From NCBI GenBank assembly GCA_963677505.2, contig CAXXWB010000039.1, positions 1 to 64,000 on the forward strand: a stretch of 64,000 nucleotides of DNA, read 5' to 3'. The notes beneath the pieces are model-generated. The model saw only the letters and a list, made by a program, of their open reading frames with translations, ran no database searches and had not been told where the DNA came from. Source of the stretch: JBGSUZ01 sp963677505 (GTDB taxonomy: Bacteria > Bacillota > Clostridia > Peptostreptococcales > Acidaminobacteraceae). Positions 45,416-55,800 of this stretch are shown piece by piece. Position numbers and translations under genes: made by a program. Each line of letters opens with the position of its first letter. Position 1 is the stretch's first letter.

Positions 45416-47416
45416 TTAGCCCTTTAAATAACGTAGGAGTTTTCCTTTAAGTGCTTGTTTTTCAAAGCCGTATTGAGCCATTATTTCTTCCCCAGGTCCA
45501 GATTCACCAAAATGGTCAATCCCTATAGCCATTCCCTGTTGTCCAACATATTTTTCCCAACCTAAAGTCAATCCCATTTCGATGGATATTCTTTTGGTGA
45601 TATCTTTTGGGAAAATAGCTTCTTTATAGCTATAATCTTGTTTTTCAAAGGATTGAATGGATGGCATGCTGACTACCCGAACATCCACACCCTCTTCAAG
45701 AAGAAGCTCTGCGGTTTGCATGGCAAGATAAACCTCGGAACCCGTTGCCACAATAATTCCGTCGGGTCTGTCCTTGGACTCTTTTCTAACAATATAAGCA
45801 CCTCTGCACGCCCCTTTACCTGAGGTTGAAATCAGGGGTAAATCCTGTCGAGAAAGAATTAGGCAAGAAGGTCCTTCCGTGCGTTTTAAAGCTTCCATCC
45901 AACAATAAGCCGTTTCTCTTCCGTCTGCAGGTCTGAAAACATTCATGTTTGGAATGGATCTGAGCATAAGCAAATGCTCTATGGGTTGATGGGTCGGTCC
46001 GTCTTCGCCGACAGCAATGCTGTCATGGGTAAAGATGTGAATCACAGGAAGCCCCATAAGAGCGGCTAGTCTAAGGGGTGGCTTCATGTAGTCTGAAAAA
46101 ACTAAGAAGGTGGAACCAAAGGCTCTCAGACCTCCGTGAAGGGCGACCCCATTTAAGATGGCACCCATGGCGTGTTCTCGTATGCCAAAGAAGACATTAT
46201 TGCCCTCAGGATTGTTATAATTGAAATCGCCCTTCCCTTTCAAATAGGTTTTCGTAGAGCTATTCAAATCTGCTGAACCGCCAAAGAGGTTAGGAATTCT
46301 ATCACTTACCCAGTTCATGAACTTACCGCCAGAAACACGGCTTGCATCGTTGGTGTTCATAATTTCCCACAGTTTATCATCTTCAAAAATATCAAAAGGC
46401 AGTTCGTAGTCAAACCATTGTTTCCATTCATCTGCCTTTTCTGGATATTTAATAATGTATTCTTCCAGTTTTTCTTCCCACATAAACCGTTCAATTTCAC
46501 GTTTATCAATAATGCCATTTAAATGATTTTTAACTTCATCTGGCACTACAAAAGTTTCGTCAGGGTCTGCTCCAAGATTTTCCTTTGTTCTCTTAATTTC
46601 GTCTGCGCCAAGAGGCGAACCGTGGGCGCTAGATTTTCCCGCCTTATTAGGACTGCCATACCCGATGATATTTTTAACCATAATCAGAGTCGGTTGAGAT
46701 GTATTCACTTTCCCAATTCGAAGGGCTTCTACCACAGCTTCATAATCGTTTCCATCAGCAACTTTAATCACTTGCCAACCATAAGCAGCAAACCTTGCAC
46801 CCACGTCTTCATTAAAAGCTAAAGAAGTACTACCGTCGATGGTAATGCCGTTATCATCGTAAAGGACTACCATTTTACCCAGCCTAAGGTGTCCAGCAAG
46901 TGAAGCCGCCTCGGAAGATACGCCCTCCATAAGGTCTCCGTCGCCACAGACGACATACGTATAATGATCAATAATATTGAAATCTTCCGTATTAAAAGCT
47001 TCCGCCAATCTTTTTTCAGACATTGCCATACCCACTGCATTGGCAAAACCTTGACCAAGAGGACCCGTTGTCACTTCAACCCCGGGAGTCACACCATATT
47101 CAGGGTGTCCTGGGGTAATGCTGCCCACTTGTCTAAACCTTCTGATATCATCGATGCTGACATCATACCCAAAAATATTTAAAAGACCATACAACAACAT
47201 TGAACCGTGACCTGCCGATAAGACAAATCGGTCTCTGTCTACCCAATTAGGGTCAGTAGCACTTCCCTTTAAAAATTCTTTCCAAAGGGCATATGTCATG
47301 GTGGCTGCTCCCATTGGGAGACCCGGGTGACCTGAATTTGCTTTTTCTACTGCGTCTGCTGCCAATAATCTAATTGTATTGATGGACATTTGATCTATAG
47401 GGTTCGTTCTTTTCAT
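45416..47416 (-). CDS. tkt: Transketolase, full length
   Basis: 666 residues from ATG 47416 after GGGAGG. Motifs are AADAVEKANSGHPGLPMGAA, ThDP binding GDGDLMEGVSSEAASLAGHL, the pyrimidine-part motif RFMWEEKL and FFGIREHAMGAILNG, and HDSIAVGEDGPTHQPIEHL. It catalyses transfer of two-carbon units between sugar phosphates in the non-oxidative pentose phosphate pathway. It is complete and unlike the split version at 38094-39844, so the organism carries two transketolase systems within 8 kb. Confidence 0.96.
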   Translation of the reverse strand: MKRTNPIDQMSINTIRLLAADAVEKANSGHPGLPMGAATMTYALWKEFLKGSATDPNWVDRDRFVLSAGHGSMLLYGLLNIFGYDVSIDDIRRFRQVGSITPGHPEYGVTPGVEVTTGPLGQGFANAVGMAMSEKRLAEAFNTEDFNIIDHYTYVVCGDGDLMEGVSSEAASLAGHLRLGKMVVLYDDNGITIDGSTSLAFNEDVGARFAAYGWQVIKVADGNDYEAVVEALRIGKVNTSQPTLIMVKNIIGYGSPNKAGKSSAHGSPLGADEIKRTKENLGADPDETFVVPDEVKNHLNGIIDKREIERFMWEEKLEEYIIKYPEKADEWKQWFDYELPFDIFEDDKLWEIMNTNDASRVSGGKFMNWVSDRIPNLFGGSADLNSSTKTYLKGKGDFNYNNPEGNNVFFGIREHAMGAILNGVALHGGLRAFGSTFLVFSDYMKPPLRLAALMGLPVIHIFTHDSIAVGEDGPTHQPIEHLLMLRSIPNMNVFRPADGRETAYCWMEALKRTEGPSCLILSRQDLPLISTSGKGACRGAYIVRKESKDRPDGIIVATGSEVYLAMQTAELLLEEGVDVRVVSMPSIQSFEKQDYSYKEAIFPKDITKRISIEMGLTLGWEKYVGQQGMAIGIDHFGESGPGEEIMAQYGFEKQALKGKLLRYLKG

Positions 47417-47653
47417 TTTCCATCCTCCCTTAATTTACAGGTCAATATGATGTTTCATATATAACCAAGTGATTCAGGAACAAACAGATTTCTATTAGAT
47501 AAGATGAATACGCCAATAGTTAAGAACTAGAGATGTATATAGAAATTTGCAATAGGTGGACTTAAGTTTATAACTTTTTACTAATTTTAAAGGAATCAAA
47601 TGGTAGTTTATTGACTTTTGCGATTTGTCTGACAATGGGAATTGATTTCGGAT
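47417..47653. other. Intergenic region upstream of tkt
   Basis: AT-rich sequence that must hold the tkt promoter; TTGTTC-16-TATATG on the minus strand is a weak candidate (about 47455-47485). No gene or RNA family recognised. Confidence 0.4.
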
Positions 47654-47686
47654 AAAAAAATAAGGTATCTTCCGAAGAAGATACCT
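47654..47686 (-). terminator. Terminator with TTCG tetraloop downstream of psuG
   Basis: AGGTATCTTC-TTCG-GAAGATACCT followed by TATTTTTTT on the minus strand. UUCG loops are exceptionally stable. It lies about 170 bases past the psuG stop and therefore probably ends the psuK-psuG transcript. Confidence 0.85.
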
Positions 47687-47812
47687 ATTTAAATGTTTGT
47701 AATTACACTTATATAAAGGGGGAATAAATGTAATTTGTATAAGTGTCAATGGTCTGTTTGCCACTCAACAGTGATAATAATATCATCAGTGTTTAGGAAA
47801 TGCAATGGGGTT

Positions 47813-47864
47813 TTATATTAACTTTTCGTTAAACAATTGTCATCAATTTGTAAAGTTAATATAA
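47813..47864 (-). repeat. Inverted repeat spanning the psuG stop codon
   Basis: TTATATTAACTTT (47813-47825) and AAAGTTAATATAA (47852-47864) are exact reverse complements, 13 bases each, with a 26-base spacer. The right arm covers the psuG stop codon. No T-run follows, so it is not a classical terminator; it may stabilise the mRNA 3' end or be a protein binding site. Confidence 0.8.
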
Positions 47865-48782
47865 AGCTGCAAGTTCTTTTGCAATTTTTGCGCCTACTCT
47901 TGCATTATTGAAAACCAGCTCAATATTAGAATTTAAGCTATCTCCGCCTGTAATAGCTTTGATTTTTGAAAGCAAGAATGGTGTGGATTCCTTACCTCTA
48001 ATGCCTGTATCTTTTGCTTCTTGAACAGCGTCTTCAATGGCTTTTGTAATCACATTGTAATCCATTTCATGTTCTTCTGGAATTGGATTGGCAATGACCA
48101 TTCCGCCTTTAAGACCCATTTCCCATTTAGCTTTTGCCGCTTTTGCCACTTCTAAAGGATTATTGGCTGTAAAGTCTACGCCAAAACCGCTTTTTCTTGT
48201 ATAGAAAGCCGGGAAGTCTTTTGTTTGATAACCAATGACTGGAACCCCATGAGTTTCTAAATGTTCTAAAGTAAGACCTATATCCAAAATCGACTTACAA
48301 CCTGCGCATATGACTGCGACATTGGTATTTGCCAATTCAGTTAAATCTGCAGAAATATCAAAGGTTTCCTGTGCCCCACGGTGTACGCCACCGATACCAC
48401 CAGTGACAAATATTGAAATGCCAGCCATTTCAGCAATAATCATTGTGGAAGCTACTGTCGTTGCCCCATCTAATTCATTGGCAACAATAAAAGGTAAGTC
48501 ACGTCTTGAAGTTTTAATGACCGAATAACCCTCTTTGCCCATGTATTCAATTTCTTCATCTGTAAGACCCGCTTTTAATCTGCCTTTTACAATGCCTATA
48601 GTTGCAGGAACACAGCCACCGTCTCGGATGATTTGTTCAACTTTTCTTGCCGTTTCAACATTTTGTGGGTATGGCATGCCATGAGAAATGATGGTGCTTT
48701 CAAGGGCAACAACGGGTTTGCCAGCTTCAAGAGCAGCTTTTACTTCTGGGTTAATATCAAGGTATTGGACTAAATTTTTCAT
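47856..48782 (-). CDS. psuG: Pseudouridine-5'-phosphate glycosidase
   Basis: 308 residues. Family motifs are VALESTIISHGMPYPQN near the N-terminus, IGIVKGRLKAGLTDEEIE, TGGIGGVHRG (active site with Lys/Asp chemistry around KTSRRDLP), AVICAGCKSILDIGLTLE and VIGYQTKDFPAFYTRKSG. It cleaves pseudouridine-5'-phosphate into uracil and ribose-5-phosphate in reverse of its name reaction. The partner kinase is encoded directly upstream, so the two enzymes form a complete pseudouridine salvage route. Confidence 0.95.
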   Translation of the reverse strand: MKNLVQYLDINPEVKAALEAGKPVVALESTIISHGMPYPQNVETARKVEQIIRDGGCVPATIGIVKGRLKAGLTDEEIEYMGKEGYSVIKTSRRDLPFIVANELDGATTVASTMIIAEMAGISIFVTGGIGGVHRGAQETFDISADLTELANTNVAVICAGCKSILDIGLTLEHLETHGVPVIGYQTKDFPAFYTRKSGFGVDFTANNPLEVAKAAKAKWEMGLKGGMVIANPIPEEHEMDYNVITKAIEDAVQEAKDTGIRGKESTPFLLSKIKAITGGDSLNSNIELVFNNARVGAKIAKELAALY

Positions 48783-48837
48783 TAGAATACTTCCTTTCGC
48801 TAGAACGATTAAGAGTTTTGTTTAACAAGTTTTATAT

Positions 48838-49914
48838 TTACATCATATTGCGTATGACCGACTCTGACATTTCAGGGTGAATGGTCATTTCTGAACTGAC
48901 GGTAAGGGCTGACATGGCTTGAGCAAAATCTACTGTCTCTGCCATACTCATTTGATTCAGGTAACCGTAAACCAACCCCGCCATAAAGGCATCCCCTGCA
49001 CCTGTTGCACTGACCATTTCTACAGGTTTTATCATTTTTTTCTCTGTTGTAAGGCCATCTGCAAATAGAACACCTTCTTTACCAAGGCTTACAAAGACTT
49101 GCTTTACACCTTGGTCAATGAACCATTGATTCGCCTGTTGCAACTGCTCTTCAGTTTGAATATCAATGCCCGAAAGAAGGCTGGCTTCCAATTTGTTAGG
49201 CTTAATGGTATGGAACGCCCCAATCACCCTTCTCAGTTTTTCTGCCTTCGCCGTAGAAACCGTGTCTACAAATAGAGGGCAGTCTTTAAATTCGCTGCCA
49301 ATGTACTCGATTACCTTCTGATCTAAATTGGTATCTACAACCACTACAGCGGCGTTTCGGATGAGCTTTTCATTCTTTCGAATAAGGTCAATGTCAATTC
49401 TTTCAATTATACCCATGTTGGATATCGCCACTTTCATGTCCCCATGTTCATCCATAATGGCCATATAGGTGGCTGTGTTTTCGTCCTTGAGCATAATGGC
49501 GTTAGAGAAGTCCATGCCGATTTCTTCGCAGGCATCTAGAATTTTATGTCCATAGACATCGTCCCCTAGCGCTGTGAGCATTTTAACATTTACCCCTAAC
49601 CTTGCAAGATTCTCTCCGATGTTTCGACCTACCCCTCCCATGGACGTTTTCATGCTACCAGGGTTTGAGTCTTCTAAACGAAGGGCCTTTTTAGGGAATC
49701 CGCTTATGTCCATAGCGGCACCGCCAATGACCAGTACATAGGCATCTTCACTGAGAATGTACCCCTTGCCTTTAATAACGCCCTTTTGAGTTAGGTTCAT
49801 GATGTGAACCGCCACTGAGGAGCGCTGAATCCCTAACTTCTCTGCAATTTCTTTCTGCGAAATCATGGGATTGGCTTTTAACAAGGCCAACAATTCACGT
49901 TCTCGATTTGTCAT
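48838..49914 (-). CDS. psuK: PfkB-family pseudouridine kinase with N-terminal winged helix
   Basis: 358 residues. Residues 1-55 form a helix-turn-helix (LLALLKANPMISQKEIAEKLGIQRSSVAVHI), and residues about 57-358 are a ribokinase-like kinase with GGAAMDISGFP, MGGVGRNIGENLARLG and the catalytic GAGDAFMAG. The kinase phosphorylates pseudouridine (or a related nucleoside) and the HTH probably represses its own operon depending on the substrate. It is followed 55 bases later by psuG. A palindrome in its own leader is the likely operator. Confidence 0.88.
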   Translation of the reverse strand: MTNRERELLALLKANPMISQKEIAEKLGIQRSSVAVHIMNLTQKGVIKGKGYILSEDAYVLVIGGAAMDISGFPKKALRLEDSNPGSMKTSMGGVGRNIGENLARLGVNVKMLTALGDDVYGHKILDACEEIGMDFSNAIMLKDENTATYMAIMDEHGDMKVAISNMGIIERIDIDLIRKNEKLIRNAAVVVVDTNLDQKVIEYIGSEFKDCPLFVDTVSTAKAEKLRRVIGAFHTIKPNKLEASLLSGIDIQTEEQLQQANQWFIDQGVKQVFVSLGKEGVLFADGLTTEKKMIKPVEMVSATGAGDAFMAGLVYGYLNQMSMAETVDFAQAMSALTVSSEMTIHPEMSESVIRNMM

Positions 49915-49930
49915 TCAACCACCAACTTTT

Positions 49931-49995
49931 GTTTATATTATAAACTAATGTTTAATTTCTGATTTTATTTTACGACTTCTCTTTTTAATTGTCAA
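49931..49995 (-). promoter_or_regulatory. psuK promoter with palindromic operator
   Basis: TTGACA (49990-49995), 17 bases, TAAAAT (49967-49972) on the minus strand. The perfect odd palindrome GTTTATAATATAAAC (49931-49945) lies 21 bases past the -10 box, just upstream of the psuK ATG. It is the best candidate for autoregulation by the PfkB-HTH protein. Confidence 0.7.
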
Positions 49996-50056
49996 CAAAA
50001 GAATCTGTTGGGAGCATAAAACTTTGAGGCGCACCATTAAAATAAGTACTGAAACC

Positions 50057-50102
50057 AAAGAAAATTGCCTGCAGTCAGCGCTGCAGGCAATTTTCTTTTT
50101 TG
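50057..50102. terminator. Terminator overlapping the end of the CysQ-like gene
   Basis: GAAAATTGCCTGCAG and CTGCAGGCAATTTTC are perfect 15-base arms. On the minus strand the TGA stop of the phosphatase gene lies in the loop, exactly as at tagA. T-rich tails are on both sides. Confidence 0.88.
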
Positions 50103-50857
50103 TTGAGTATCATAAAACCTTTTCGGTTGGTAATGTTCTTAACATTGTATTCAAAGGGACTGCCATCCGTTTGGGCAAAATAGCCACCTGCCTCTACAAC
50201 AATAATGTCTATAGCCGCAGTATCCCAGACCATAGTTTTACCATAATTATAATAGAGGTCATAATCTCCTTTGGCAATTAAACAGCCCTTATAAGCGCTT
50301 CCTACACATTTAGTCATGGCGATTTTGCTTTGATGCAGGTCTAAAAGTTCCGTATAACGAGAAGCGTGGTGAGATCTGCTCTTTAGAGCCTTTAAGCGCT
50401 TCGTTCTTTTAGAAACATTAATTTGCCTCAACACCCCTTTAGGTCCTACAGTAAAGGCACCCTGACCCTTGATGGCATAATAGAGTTCATCAAAGACAGG
50501 CATATAGACCAAACCCAAAACAAGGTCCCTACCTTTGGATAAGGCTATATTAATAGAGAATTCATCGTTCATTTTAATGAATTCTTTGGTGCCGTCTAAA
50601 GGATCTACAATCCAACAATAGTCTTTTTCCATACGGTTTGAGTCGTCAATACGTTCCTCTGAAAGGATGCCGTAGTCAGGAAAAGCGGTTGCCAAGGTCG
50701 TGCATATCCATTCATTGGCTTCAATATCTGCACGGGTCACAGGCGTATCATCTGTCTTGATGTTGACCTCTATGCCATTTCGGTATATTTCCAGTATTTT
50801 TACAGCGGCTTCTTTCGCCGCTTGAATAGCTGTTTGCAGTTCTTTTTCATATGTCAT
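50075..50857 (-). CDS. cysQ: Inositol-monophosphatase-family phosphatase (CysQ-like)
   Basis: 260 residues from ATG 50857 after AAAGGATCC. The metal-binding set is complete: DTPVTRADIEAN, GILSEE, WIVDPLDGTKEFI and VWDTAAIDIIVVEAGG. It resembles 3'(2'),5'-bisphosphate nucleotidase, which hydrolyses PAP from sulfur assimilation, but could also act on inositol phosphates. No sulfate-assimilation genes are nearby. Single-gene unit. Confidence 0.85.
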   Translation of the reverse strand: MTYEKELQTAIQAAKEAAVKILEIYRNGIEVNIKTDDTPVTRADIEANEWICTTLATAFPDYGILSEERIDDSNRMEKDYCWIVDPLDGTKEFIKMNDEFSINIALSKGRDLVLGLVYMPVFDELYYAIKGQGAFTVGPKGVLRQINVSKRTKRLKALKSRSHHASRYTELLDLHQSKIAMTKCVGSAYKGCLIAKGDYDLYYNYGKTMVWDTAAIDIIVVEAGGYFAQTDGSPFEYNVKNITNRKGFMILNKKENCLQR

Positions 50858-50940
50858 AGCAATGGATCCTTTCTTAGTGGTACTACAGTTTTTAACAAGA
50901 TACTCCTTATTGTAATATTAATACCCAAATGGCGCTACCT

Positions 50941-50989
50941 CTCTACCAAAAAAAGTCCTCCCGTGAAAGGAGGACTTTTTTTGGTAGAG
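50941..50989. terminator. Terminator with 21-base perfect arms after the aminotransferase
   Basis: CTCTACC-A7-GTCCTCC and GGAGGAC-T7-GGTAGAG flank a seven-base loop. It works in both directions. Confidence 0.95.
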
Positions 50990-51017
50990 AAAGGTGTTGG
51001 ATCATTGCCATGATCTT

Positions 51018-52154
51018 TTATTTGGAAGCAGCGTCGCTAAACGCTTCTTTCAAAGAATTTTTGAGCGGTACACCTAGATTTCCGAAAACTTGGTCCAAAG
51101 CGCCGAATAACTCCAACAATTTAGATGCGTTACAATTTTCACCCATATGACCTATGCGAAAAATCTTGTTATCCAAGAAGTCAAAACCGCCACCAATGAG
51201 GGTTTGATGTTCGTCTTTCATTGCATTGAAAATCATTTTAAAATCTATGCCTTTAGGTAGTTTTATTGTCGTTACTGTATTGGCAAAAGAAGATTCTGCG
51301 AAAAGCTCTAGCCCTGATTCTTGAACGGCTCTTCTCACCGCTTTGGCTATTCTTTCATGTTTAACAGCATGGTCTTTTTCAACAGCTTCTATAGCCGCTC
51401 TAAGCCCTGCAATCATATGAATAGGCTGTGTGTAAGGAAACCACTGCTTTTCTTGATAGCCTTTCCATATTTGTAAATTGGTATAGAACCCTGCTACAGG
51501 GCTTTTTCTCTCTTCAAGAGCTTGGAGGGCTATTCCGCTTAGGCTAACCATTGTTAAGCCTGGAGGGGCTGAAAGGGCTTTCTGAGAACCACATAGGACA
51601 ACATCCAATTGCCAATCTGCCATTTCCATGGCTTCGCCACCAATAGCAGACACAGAATCCACAATGGACAAAATACCTTTCTTCCTTAACAGTGGTCCTA
51701 AAACCGCCACGGGATTGGTCAGCCCAGAGGGCGTTTCACAATGAACCAAGGTCGCAATCTTAAAAGGTCCATTGGCTTCTATAAAGGCTTCTAGACCTTC
51801 AACCGATACACCATTAACAGGGTCACAGTCGTAATCTACAACTTCACCGCCATACATTCTTGAAAAATCGCCAAAGCCTTTTCCGAAAATGCCATTGGCA
51901 ATGGTCAGTACCCGATCTCCCTTTTCTATAAAGGAAGCACAGGCCGCTTCTAAACCTAAAATGCCTTCTCCGCATAAAATATAGGTTTCACCTGTAGAAT
52001 TTCCTACAAGGCTGTTCATCATTTGAGCCGTATCGGCATAAAATTTAAAAAACTCAGGGTCAAGATCAGGATTGGTATAGTTATGAGCCATAGCTTCCAA
52101 TACTTTAGGATTCACATTGGTCGGTCCTGGTGTCATTAGATTGTACTGCTTCAT
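51018..52154 (-). CDS. Class V aminotransferase (alanine-glyoxylate / serine-pyruvate type)
   Basis: 378 residues from ATG 52154 after AGGAGAAG. The PLP Lys is in VVLCGSQKALSAPPG; LMTPGPTNVNPKVLEAMAHN and VDSVSAIGGEAMEM belong to the serine-pyruvate/2-aminoethylphosphonate-pyruvate transaminase branch. It moves an amino group between alanine or serine and an oxo-acid; which one is not decided. The next gene, 12 bases downstream of its 5' neighbour, is the ECF S component that precedes it in transcription. Confidence 0.85.
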   Translation of the reverse strand: MKQYNLMTPGPTNVNPKVLEAMAHNYTNPDLDPEFFKFYADTAQMMNSLVGNSTGETYILCGEGILGLEAACASFIEKGDRVLTIANGIFGKGFGDFSRMYGGEVVDYDCDPVNGVSVEGLEAFIEANGPFKIATLVHCETPSGLTNPVAVLGPLLRKKGILSIVDSVSAIGGEAMEMADWQLDVVLCGSQKALSAPPGLTMVSLSGIALQALEERKSPVAGFYTNLQIWKGYQEKQWFPYTQPIHMIAGLRAAIEAVEKDHAVKHERIAKAVRRAVQESGLELFAESSFANTVTTIKLPKGIDFKMIFNAMKDEHQTLIGGGFDFLDNKIFRIGHMGENCNASKLLELFGALDQVFGNLGVPLKNSLKEAFSDAASK

Positions 52155-52166
52155 AAGTTCTTCTCC

Positions 52167-52727
52167 TTAGTTTCTTCCAAAGATTGTTTGAACTCTAAGC
52201 AACATTTTACTGAGAGGAATGGCCACAATTGCTCCAATGCCCAACTGAATCAAGTTACCAGGAATTGAGGTCATTGGTGCTGTCCAGTTGCCGTACATTA
52301 TCACTTCTGAAATATAATAACCGACAATCATCCAAACACTGCCTAGCGCAATCGCTAATCCATTGTAGAGCATGTTTTTACCACTACTGTCTTTCAAATC
52401 CGACACGCCGCCAATTACAAAGCCCATTACGCCTCTTACTATAAAGGTATAAGGTGCCCAAGCGCCCCAACCCGAAAGAATATCAAAGAGAGTCATGCCA
52501 AAAGCCCCTGCCATGGCGCCACGTTTTTTGCCTAAAACTAGAGCAACGGTGAACAACGCCACGTTCCCCATATGTATTAAGCCCCCATTGACGGCAATCG
52601 GTAATTTAATTTGAATATAATAGGTCATGACAAATACAATAGCGACCAACAAACCCATTAAGGTCAATTCTCTCGTTGCTGATATTGGTTTTGCTTTTGT
52701 TTCACTCACTTGATTTTGGATTTCCAT
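52167..52727 (-). CDS. ECF transporter S component
   Basis: 186 residues from ATG 52727 (MEIQNQVSETK). Six hydrophobic segments; TRELTLMGLLVAIVFVMTYY and VNGGLIHMGNVALFTVALVLGKKRGAMAG match the COG4720-type S component, including AGAFGMTLFDILSGW. The likely cargo is a small nucleobase- or vitamin-like molecule (pyridoxine and hydroxymethylpyrimidine are candidates). It needs a shared ECF ATPase/T module not in this window. It is transcribed together with the aminotransferase downstream. Confidence 0.78.
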   Translation of the reverse strand: MEIQNQVSETKAKPISATRELTLMGLLVAIVFVMTYYIQIKLPIAVNGGLIHMGNVALFTVALVLGKKRGAMAGAFGMTLFDILSGWGAWAPYTFIVRGVMGFVIGGVSDLKDSSGKNMLYNGLAIALGSVWMIVGYYISEVIMYGNWTAPMTSIPGNLIQLGIGAIVAIPLSKMLLRVQTIFGRN

Positions 52728-52777
52728 AATTGCACCCACCTAATTGTATTATTTTTTAAAGATTTATAAATACAATT

Positions 52778-52812
52778 ATAAAAGGACTTGTCAATTTAAC
52801 AAGCCCTTTTAG
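52778..52812 (-). terminator. Terminator downstream of the ECF/aminotransferase leader region, in front of addA end
   Basis: AAAAGGGCTTGT and ACAAGTCCTTTT on the minus strand. It lies between the ECF S-component start and the addA stop and could end addB-addA transcripts; TTGACA inside its right arm may belong to the ECF promoter. Confidence 0.6.
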
Positions 52813-52846
52813 GGATTTTAATAGGATGTATCCATACAATTCAGTT

Positions 52847-55800
52847 TTATAGTTTTACCCAAGTCTGCACAGAAGCAAAATACAGCCAGACTTCTTTCGG
52901 TAAAATGCCTTCAATGGACTGGATGGCATCTGAATAGAGATTTAACTGCGCTCTATGATTTTCAACGGCTTCTTCAAGACCCTGTTTGCCTCGAATGGCA
53001 TCTGTTTTAAAGTCTACCAGCACGCCGCCGTCAGCTTCTTCAAAATAAAGGTCGATAATCCCTTGAACCAGTGTCCAATCGTTATTGAGAGCCATTTTAT
53101 ATATGAAAGGATACTCCTTTTCGATTCGCTTTGCGCCTTGAATCCTCGCAAACATTTCCGACCGAGCGTAGCCCGTTAACCAATTGTCAGGAACCATTTT
53201 AGCCACAGTTTCATCTAAAATACCTTTTCTCACAAGGTTAGTCTTCAGTTTGTCAAAACTCTCATTCCCCTCAGGCTCAAAACTTTCATAGGAAATTTGC
53301 TGTAAAATTTGGTGGAAGGCCGTTCCTCTTGTTGCTCCAATATTGGTCTCTTCTTCTTGCGTCCATATCGGTCTTGCCAAGGTCGCCTCCATTTGAAACT
53401 GATTCAAATTAGGATTCTCTTTCAAGTGTTTTAAAGCCGTTACACTAATTTTACTTGGCAACTGGCCGTCTTTATGACGGTAGGTTCTTTTCAGTTTTTC
53501 CTCAAGACGCCTATGATCATAGTCCCCCGACTCGTTAAATGCCAACAGCAATTTTTCAGCTAAAAGGTCCTGAGTTTCTTCTTGTTGAACCCTTTCCATA
53601 AAGATTTCAGAGACGGGAATATGTCTAAGGCTAACTTTTGAAAGATGGTCTTCCATACCTATAACTTTCCGCCGAATGCTCATTTCTTTAAACTCAGAAT
53701 CAATCTCACCTAGTTCTTCGTCAAAGGCATACATGCCCAACCAGTCTAAATAAGACCTTCCCTGGGCCAAATTGAAAGGTTTCATCCCCATTTTCCATTT
53801 TTTAAAGGCACTCTCCCAGTTGGTGACACTCCCCACCAACCAAAGTCGGTTCACTGGACGAGTCAGGGCCACATAGAGAATACGCATTTCTTCCGAAAGC
53901 ATTTCGTTGACCATTTGTTTTCTCATTGCCAATTGTGGGAAGGTATACCGATAGTGGCGATTTTCCCAGTCTACATATTTGGGCGCTATGCCTAACTGTT
54001 TGTGAACCATCACATCGTCAAAGGTGTCCGACAAATTAAATCGTTTGCCTAGACCGCCTATAATGACCAAAGGAAATTCCAATCCCTTACTTTTATGGAT
54101 ACTCATGATTCTAACTGCGTCTTCCTGTTCAGGCATGAGTTTTGCCGCTTCCATATCCCCACCTGATTTTTCAAGACGTTCAATAACCTTTATGAAATGG
54201 TATAAACCGCTTTCAGGCTGACCTTCGAGAGCTCCCGCCCTGTCCATTAAAAGTCTCAGATTGGCTTGTCTGGCAGCGCCCTCTGGCATTGCGCCACAGT
54301 AAGCATAAAACTGGGTCTCGTCTAAAATCTCCCAAAGCCAATCGTCTAAACGTTTAAAGGTTGCCAAACGCGTCCACTTATCTAAGGTTTGACAAAATTC
54401 TCTCAGCCGCTGAGCAAAAGGTCCTTCCGTTTCACAGTATCCCTGAATGGCTTCATAGTATGTGCCGCCTTGGGCGTGACTGCGAATTTCCGCAAGGGTT
54501 TCCACATCAAAACCTACCAGTGGCGAGTGAAGAACGGTCATCCAGTCCAAATCTCTGTAGCGGTTGTCAATAATTTTAAGGAGACTCAGTAACATGGCGA
54601 CTTCTAAAGCTTCAAAGAAGCTGGTGCCCACGTCAACAAAAACGGGAATCCCCCATTGCCCAAACACGTCACTGTAAATATTGGCCCACTGCTTGGTACT
54701 TCTCAGTAGCAAGGTTATATCTCCGTAGGATAGGCTCTTTTCTGTTTTTCTTTTAGGGTCATACAGGGTAGCGCCCAGTGCATTTTTAATTTGCGCCGCT
54801 ACATAATGGGCTTCTATTTCAGCCGTTTTCATATATTGAATTTCTTCATCCAGTTCTTTTTGTTCGCCTAAATCGATGAGATGCATTTCCACTGGAATTT
54901 CATCTGATTCAGGAAATTTCATGCCGTTGTAAAGGTACTGGTATTCATCGTACTGAATTTCACCCAAGTTTTCCGACATAATATGGGCAAAGAAGTCGTT
55001 GATCACCGAAAGGACATCGCCACAAGTCCTAAAGTTCATTGAAAGGTCAATACGCCTGTCATTTGAACCTGCTTCTAGAGGATAACGTTTTTGCTTGTCT
55101 AAAAACAGACTCGGGTCTGCCAAGCGGAATTTATAAATACTCTGTTTCACATCGCCTACTAAGAAGACGTTGTTTTCCCTCTTAATGCGATTGATTAAAG
55201 TTTCCTGAACTATGTTGGCGTCCTGATATTCGTCTAAGAAAATATGGTCAAACTGCTCTCTATAAAGGCTGCAAATCGATTCATTTTCTAATATTTTTAA
55301 GGCAAAATGCTCTAAATCATTAAAGTCTAAAAGATTTTTTCCAAGTTTTAAAGCCTGATATTGATTTTGATAGTCGTCTACCAATTCGGCTAAGCGCTCC
55401 ATTTTGTCGTATAAAAACTGAAGTTCTTCTACAATGGTTTCAACGGACTTTGCAAAATATTTTCCCTTCAAATCATTGAGTTTGCGTTTCACTTGGTCTC
55501 TGGCTTCTTTGGCACTTTCCATAAGGCTCTCGGAAATTTCCAGTTTCCGTTCCTTTTTAATACTGGAAAGCCGTGTAAAAGTCATGTTGGCAATGGCACC
55601 CATGGCTGCTGAATAACCTTCTCCCAGCGCCTCGTTAATTTTCTCCAGACCTTCCAAATCACTGTTGAAATTTCCTTCGTACTCTGCAGGTCCCTCTGCC
55701 TCTAAACATTTTTCCAGTCCTGCATTTGCCAAATGGATAATGCCTTCAAATTCAATGCCCACATAGTGCATCAAAGCCTTCGCTGCTGGGCTTTCATCAA

